This document shows, piece by piece, positions 4,931 through 6,724 of a DNA stretch of 6,724 bases. The DNA comes from Candidatus Margulisiibacteriota bacterium. GTDB lineage: Bacteria > Margulisbacteria > Termititenacia > Termititenacales > Termititenacaceae. The DNA lies in NCBI GenBank assembly GCA_031279615.1, contig JAITIE010000113.1, positions 1 through 6,724 of the forward strand, written 5' to 3'. Both the position numbers and the translations under genes were made by a program. The notes under the pieces are model-generated. The model did not search any database, was not told the origin of the DNA, and saw only the letters and a list, made by a program, of their open reading frames with translations. Each line of letters starts with the position of its first letter. The first letter of the stretch is position 1.

Positions 4931-6155
4931 TTTTTTCACGGAAATGCTCTCCTATGTTTTCATAGTCCGCGCGCTGATTGTCGGACTGCTGGTCTCGCTC
5001 TGCGCCGCGCTGCTGGGCGTCAGTCTGGTGCTGAAACGCTACTCCATGATCGGCGACGGTTTGTCGCATGTCGCGTTTGGCGCGCTGGCCGTCGCTTCCG
5101 TCTGCCATGTCGCGCCGCTGGCGGTGGCGGTGCCGGTGGTCCTGCTGGCGGCTGTTTTGTTGCTGCGGCTCAGCGAGAACAGCAAGATCAAAGGCGACGC
5201 GGCGATTGCCCTTATTTCGACCGGCGCTTTGGCGATCGGTGTGACGGTGATCTCCGTCACGACCGGCATGAATACCGATGTCTGCAATTATCTTTTTGGC
5301 AGTATTCTGGCGATGAGCAAGAGCGACGTGTACTTAAGCGTTGGTCTGGCGCTGGCCGTGCTGATTTTATTTATTTGTTTTTACCAGAAAATTTTTGCCG
5401 TGACGTTTGACGAAAATTTCGCGCGCGCCGCCGGGGTTAAAACCAATCTCTACAATATATTCATCGCTTGCCTGACGGCTGTAACTATAGTGCTGGGCTT
5501 GCGCATGATGGGCGCGCTGCTGATCTCCAGCCTGGTTGTCTTTCCAGCGCTGACTGCCATGCGCGTCTGCAAAAAATTTCTGATGGTCACCTTGGCTGCG
5601 GCTTTGATTTCAGTTTTTTGTTTTCTGTTCGGCCTAGTCCTTTCTTATATCTACGCCATGCCGACGGGAGCCAGTGTGGTTATTATAAATATCGCCCTGT
5701 TTTTGTTTTGCGGGCTGCTGGCCGGCCTGCAGGCCAAAGGCTGGCTGCGGACAATTCTCGTCCTCGTGATTTTGGGCGGACTGCTGGCGGCGGAAGAAAA
5801 AGTCATTGAAATAAAGGAAAATTTTTTCGTGACGCAGACCAATGAGATTTACGCTAATGCGCCGGATTATCTGGGGCGGACGCTCAAGTACGAGGGGATT
5901 TTCAGCCTGTATGAAGATCCGGATTCTGGCAAAAAATATTACGCGGTGATCCGCTACGGACCTGGCTGCTGCGGCACGGATCTCAACGCCGGTTTTGAAG
6001 TGGTCTGGGACAAAGAATATCCGCAGGCCAATGACTGGGTGGAAGCGGTCGGCAAGCTAGAGGAATACGATGACAACGGCATCCGCGCTTTGCAGCTGCG
6101 CCTGGCCTCGCTCAAAATCCTGCCCGTGCGCGGCAAAGAACAGGTCATGCGCTAA
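4923..6155 (+). CDS. znuB: ZnuB-type ABC-3 permease fused to a DUF1980/TIGR03943-like C-terminal domain
   Basis: The 410-residue product starts at ATG 4923, with GGGAG at 4911-4915, and overlaps znuC by 8 nt. Residues 1-270 are an ABC-3 metal permease: about eight hydrophobic segments between 12 and 268, the family motif GDGLSHVAFG (44-53), and GLRMMGALL (192-200) in a conserved membrane stretch. Typical ZnuB proteins stop there. Here a further basic-then-hydrophobic segment (271-290) resembles the signal anchor of a separate protein. It leads into a soluble domain (about 295-410) with TNEIYANAPDYLGRTLKYEG (306-325), VIRYGPGCCG (342-351), AGFEVVW (356-362) and NDWVEAVG (370-377). These match what I know of DUF1980/TIGR03943 (YcgQ-like) proteins, which are normally encoded alone near metal-transport genes. 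The positive-inside rule (K272, R276) puts the domain outside the membrane, near ZnuA. Cys349/Cys350 could bind metal. The permease call is firm; the domain name is from memory. Confidence 0.92.
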   Translation: MFDFFTEMLSYVFIVRALIVGLLVSLCAALLGVSLVLKRYSMIGDGLSHVAFGALAVASVCHVAPLAVAVPVVLLAAVLLLRLSENSKIKGDAAIALISTGALAIGVTVISVTTGMNTDVCNYLFGSILAMSKSDVYLSVGLALAVLILFICFYQKIFAVTFDENFARAAGVKTNLYNIFIACLTAVTIVLGLRMMGALLISSLVVFPALTAMRVCKKFLMVTLAAALISVFCFLFGLVLSYIYAMPTGASVVIINIALFLFCGLLAGLQAKGWLRTILVLVILGGLLAAEEKVIEIKENFFVTQTNEIYANAPDYLGRTLKYEGIFSLYEDPDSGKKYYAVIRYGPGCCGTDLNAGFEVVWDKEYPQANDWVEAVGKLEEYDDNGIRALQLRLASLKILPVRGKEQVMR

Positions 6156-6179
6156 AATCGGCAAAATTCCAGCACAAAC

Positions 6180-6236
6180 ACAGGCTTTACGGACTTTATA
6201 GGCAGGTAATAGCGCCAGGGGGCAGGTACAGCCTGT
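6180..6236 (+). repeat. Inverted and direct repeats in the znuB to nlpE-like gap
   Basis: The 141-nt gap (6156-6296) holds no gene. ACAGGCT (6180-6186) and AGCCTGT (6230-6236) form a 7-bp inverted repeat. Inside it, GGCAGGTA occurs twice (6201-6208, 6221-6228), exactly 20 bp apart, about two helical turns. The same 8-mer is at 515-522, in the other promoter-containing gap. A small stem, CAGG/CCTG (6223-6226/6232-6235) followed by TTATTTT, could be a weak terminator for the zinc operon. The direct repeats could instead be a protein-binding site. Confidence 0.35.
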
Positions 6237-6263
6237 TATTTTCACGGCTAATAATGCTATAGT
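6236..6263 (+). promoter_or_regulatory. Candidate extended -10 promoter for the NlpE-like gene
   Basis: TGCTATAGT (6255-6263) is an extended -10 element with hexamer TATAGT (6258-6263). The region 16 nt upstream (TTATTT, 6236-6241) is a poor -35, as tolerated with an extended -10. The predicted start is near 6270, giving a leader of about 27 nt that contains the AGGAGA ribosome binding site. Confidence 0.4.
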
Positions 6264-6287
6264 TCTCCTAACAAATTGAAAGGAGAA
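6263..6287 (+). repeat. Inverted repeat covering the start site and Shine-Dalgarno of the NlpE-like gene
   Basis: TTCTCCT (6263-6269) and AGGAGAA (6281-6287) are a perfect 7-bp inverted repeat with an 11-nt spacer. The right arm is the ribosome binding site for ATG 6297. If transcription begins near 6270 the left arm is mostly untranscribed and the repeat would act as a DNA operator. On longer read-through transcripts it would fold and mask the Shine-Dalgarno, as in front of znuA. Confidence 0.35.
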
Positions 6288-6296
6288 GTGGTTTTT

Positions 6297-6665
6297 ATGC
6301 GAAAAATTTTGTTTTGTGCTGCGGTTATGTTTTTCTTGACAGGGTGCGGTGCGGATTTTGCCAAGAGTTTTGAGAAAGACGCCGTGGGCGTGTTTTTCGG
6401 TGTGCTGCCAGCAGCGAACGACAGCGGCATTGCCACGACGCTCAATGTCAAAAACGGCGAGTATACCTTGAGCACTAAATTTGTCAGTAAACAAAAAGTC
6501 CCGACCGTAACTAAAGGCAGGCTCGTCTATGTCCGCAAAAATGTTTTGCAAATCGGCGATTCTTTATACGAAACGCGCAACGGCCAGGAACTGCGTTTGC
6601 TGGACACCCAGGGCAAAAGAATTAAATCAAAGTTAAATTATTCACTTTACGAGATCTGGCTGTAA
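6297..6665 (+). CDS. NlpE-like small lipoprotein lacking the CxxC motif
   Basis: The product is a 122-residue lipoprotein. The signal peptide ends in lipobox LTGC with Cys17. The mature part follows the pattern of the NlpE N-terminal domain: GVLPAANDSGIATTLNV (35-51), ending in LRLLDTQGKRIKSKLNYSL (99-117), which matches the usual short beta-barrel layout. NlpE is known in E. coli as an outer-membrane copper-resistance and surface-sensing lipoprotein that signals to the Cpx system. Family members normally read LPCADCxGI at the first motif. Here it is LPAANDSGI (37-45), so both cysteines are missing and metal or redox use of that site is unlikely. ATG 6297 is chosen because AGGAGAA (6281-6287) precedes it by 9 nt. 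An in-frame TTG at 6276 lies upstream of that site and is disfavoured. The gene follows the zinc operon but probably has its own promoter. Function is uncertain beyond the fold. Confidence 0.8.
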   Translation: MRKILFCAAVMFFLTGCGADFAKSFEKDAVGVFFGVLPAANDSGIATTLNVKNGEYTLSTKFVSKQKVPTVTKGRLVYVRKNVLQIGDSLYETRNGQELRLLDTQGKRIKSKLNYSLYEIWL

Positions 6666-6716
6666 TACGACGGACAACCAGCGCCGGGCCTGTTGGCGCA
6701 GGCTCGGCGGATTACA
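6661..6716 (+). terminator. GC-rich nested hairpin at the end of the NlpE-like gene, possible terminator
   Basis: CGCCGGGCCT (6682-6691) pairs with AGGCTCGGCG (6700-6709) over 10 bp, including one G-U pair, with an 8-nt loop. An outer inverted repeat, TGTAAT (6661-6666) and ATTACA (6711-6716), encloses it and includes the stop codon. The stem is strong, but no T-run follows before the window ends, so an intrinsic terminator is uncertain. It could be a Rho-dependent end stabiliser or a repeat element. Confidence 0.4.
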
Positions 6717-6724
6717 TGCAAAAC

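Noticed and set aside
1..6724. CRISPR arrays, tRNA or rRNA genes, transposases, phage or toxin-antitoxin genes
   Set aside because: No regularly spaced repeats, cloverleaf-like segments or mobile-element proteins were seen on either strand.

Overview
The window looks like a piece of a bacterial chromosome with moderate-to-high GC and tightly packed genes. Nothing in it looks like phage, plasmid or insertion-sequence DNA. The zinc-transport proteins resemble forms I associate with Clostridia/Firmicutes and some deep-branching anaerobes. Two lipoproteins, one of the NlpE type (usually outer-membrane), hint at a diderm. The truncated EF-hand-like protein at the left edge recalls proteins of uncultivated lineages such as Candidatus Margulisbacteria, but that is a memory-based guess of low confidence.

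Left half, minus strand (1-2835), read right to left. A biotin carboxyl carrier protein gene (accB) is followed after 3 nt by recJ, the single-strand DNA exonuclease. The two share a reading frame and are separated by one TAA. After recJ, a fresh sigma70-type promoter drives an EF-hand-like protein of unknown function that runs off the left end. The recJ gene ends in a roughly 45-residue tail made of short DNA repeats and hairpins, beyond the usual end of the protein.

Centre (2836-2916). A compact divergent promoter region serves accB-recJ on one side and a zinc operon on the other. Both predicted promoters have the layout TTGCCR-18 nt-TAAAAT-6 nt-ATG, which would give leaderless or nearly leaderless mRNAs.

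Right half, plus strand (2917-6155). This is a four-gene metal-uptake operon: a small membrane protein with a His/Cys cluster, a ZnuA-type binding lipoprotein, the ZnuC ATPase, and a ZnuB permease. The permease carries a C-terminal extension resembling the DUF1980/TIGR03943 (YcgQ-like) domain, which I know as a separate protein. A hairpin that would mask the Shine-Dalgarno sequence lies in front of znuA. Together the proteins would capture a divalent metal (probably zinc) outside the membrane and import it at the cost of ATP. The fused domain and the small His/Cys protein are candidate accessory metal handlers.

After a 141-nt gap with repeats and a candidate promoter comes an NlpE-like small lipoprotein (6297-6665) that lacks the family's CxxC pair. 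It is followed by a GC-rich hairpin at the right edge. The most interesting items are the ZnuB-DUF1980 fusion, the symmetric leaderless-type promoters, and the SD-masking hairpin.
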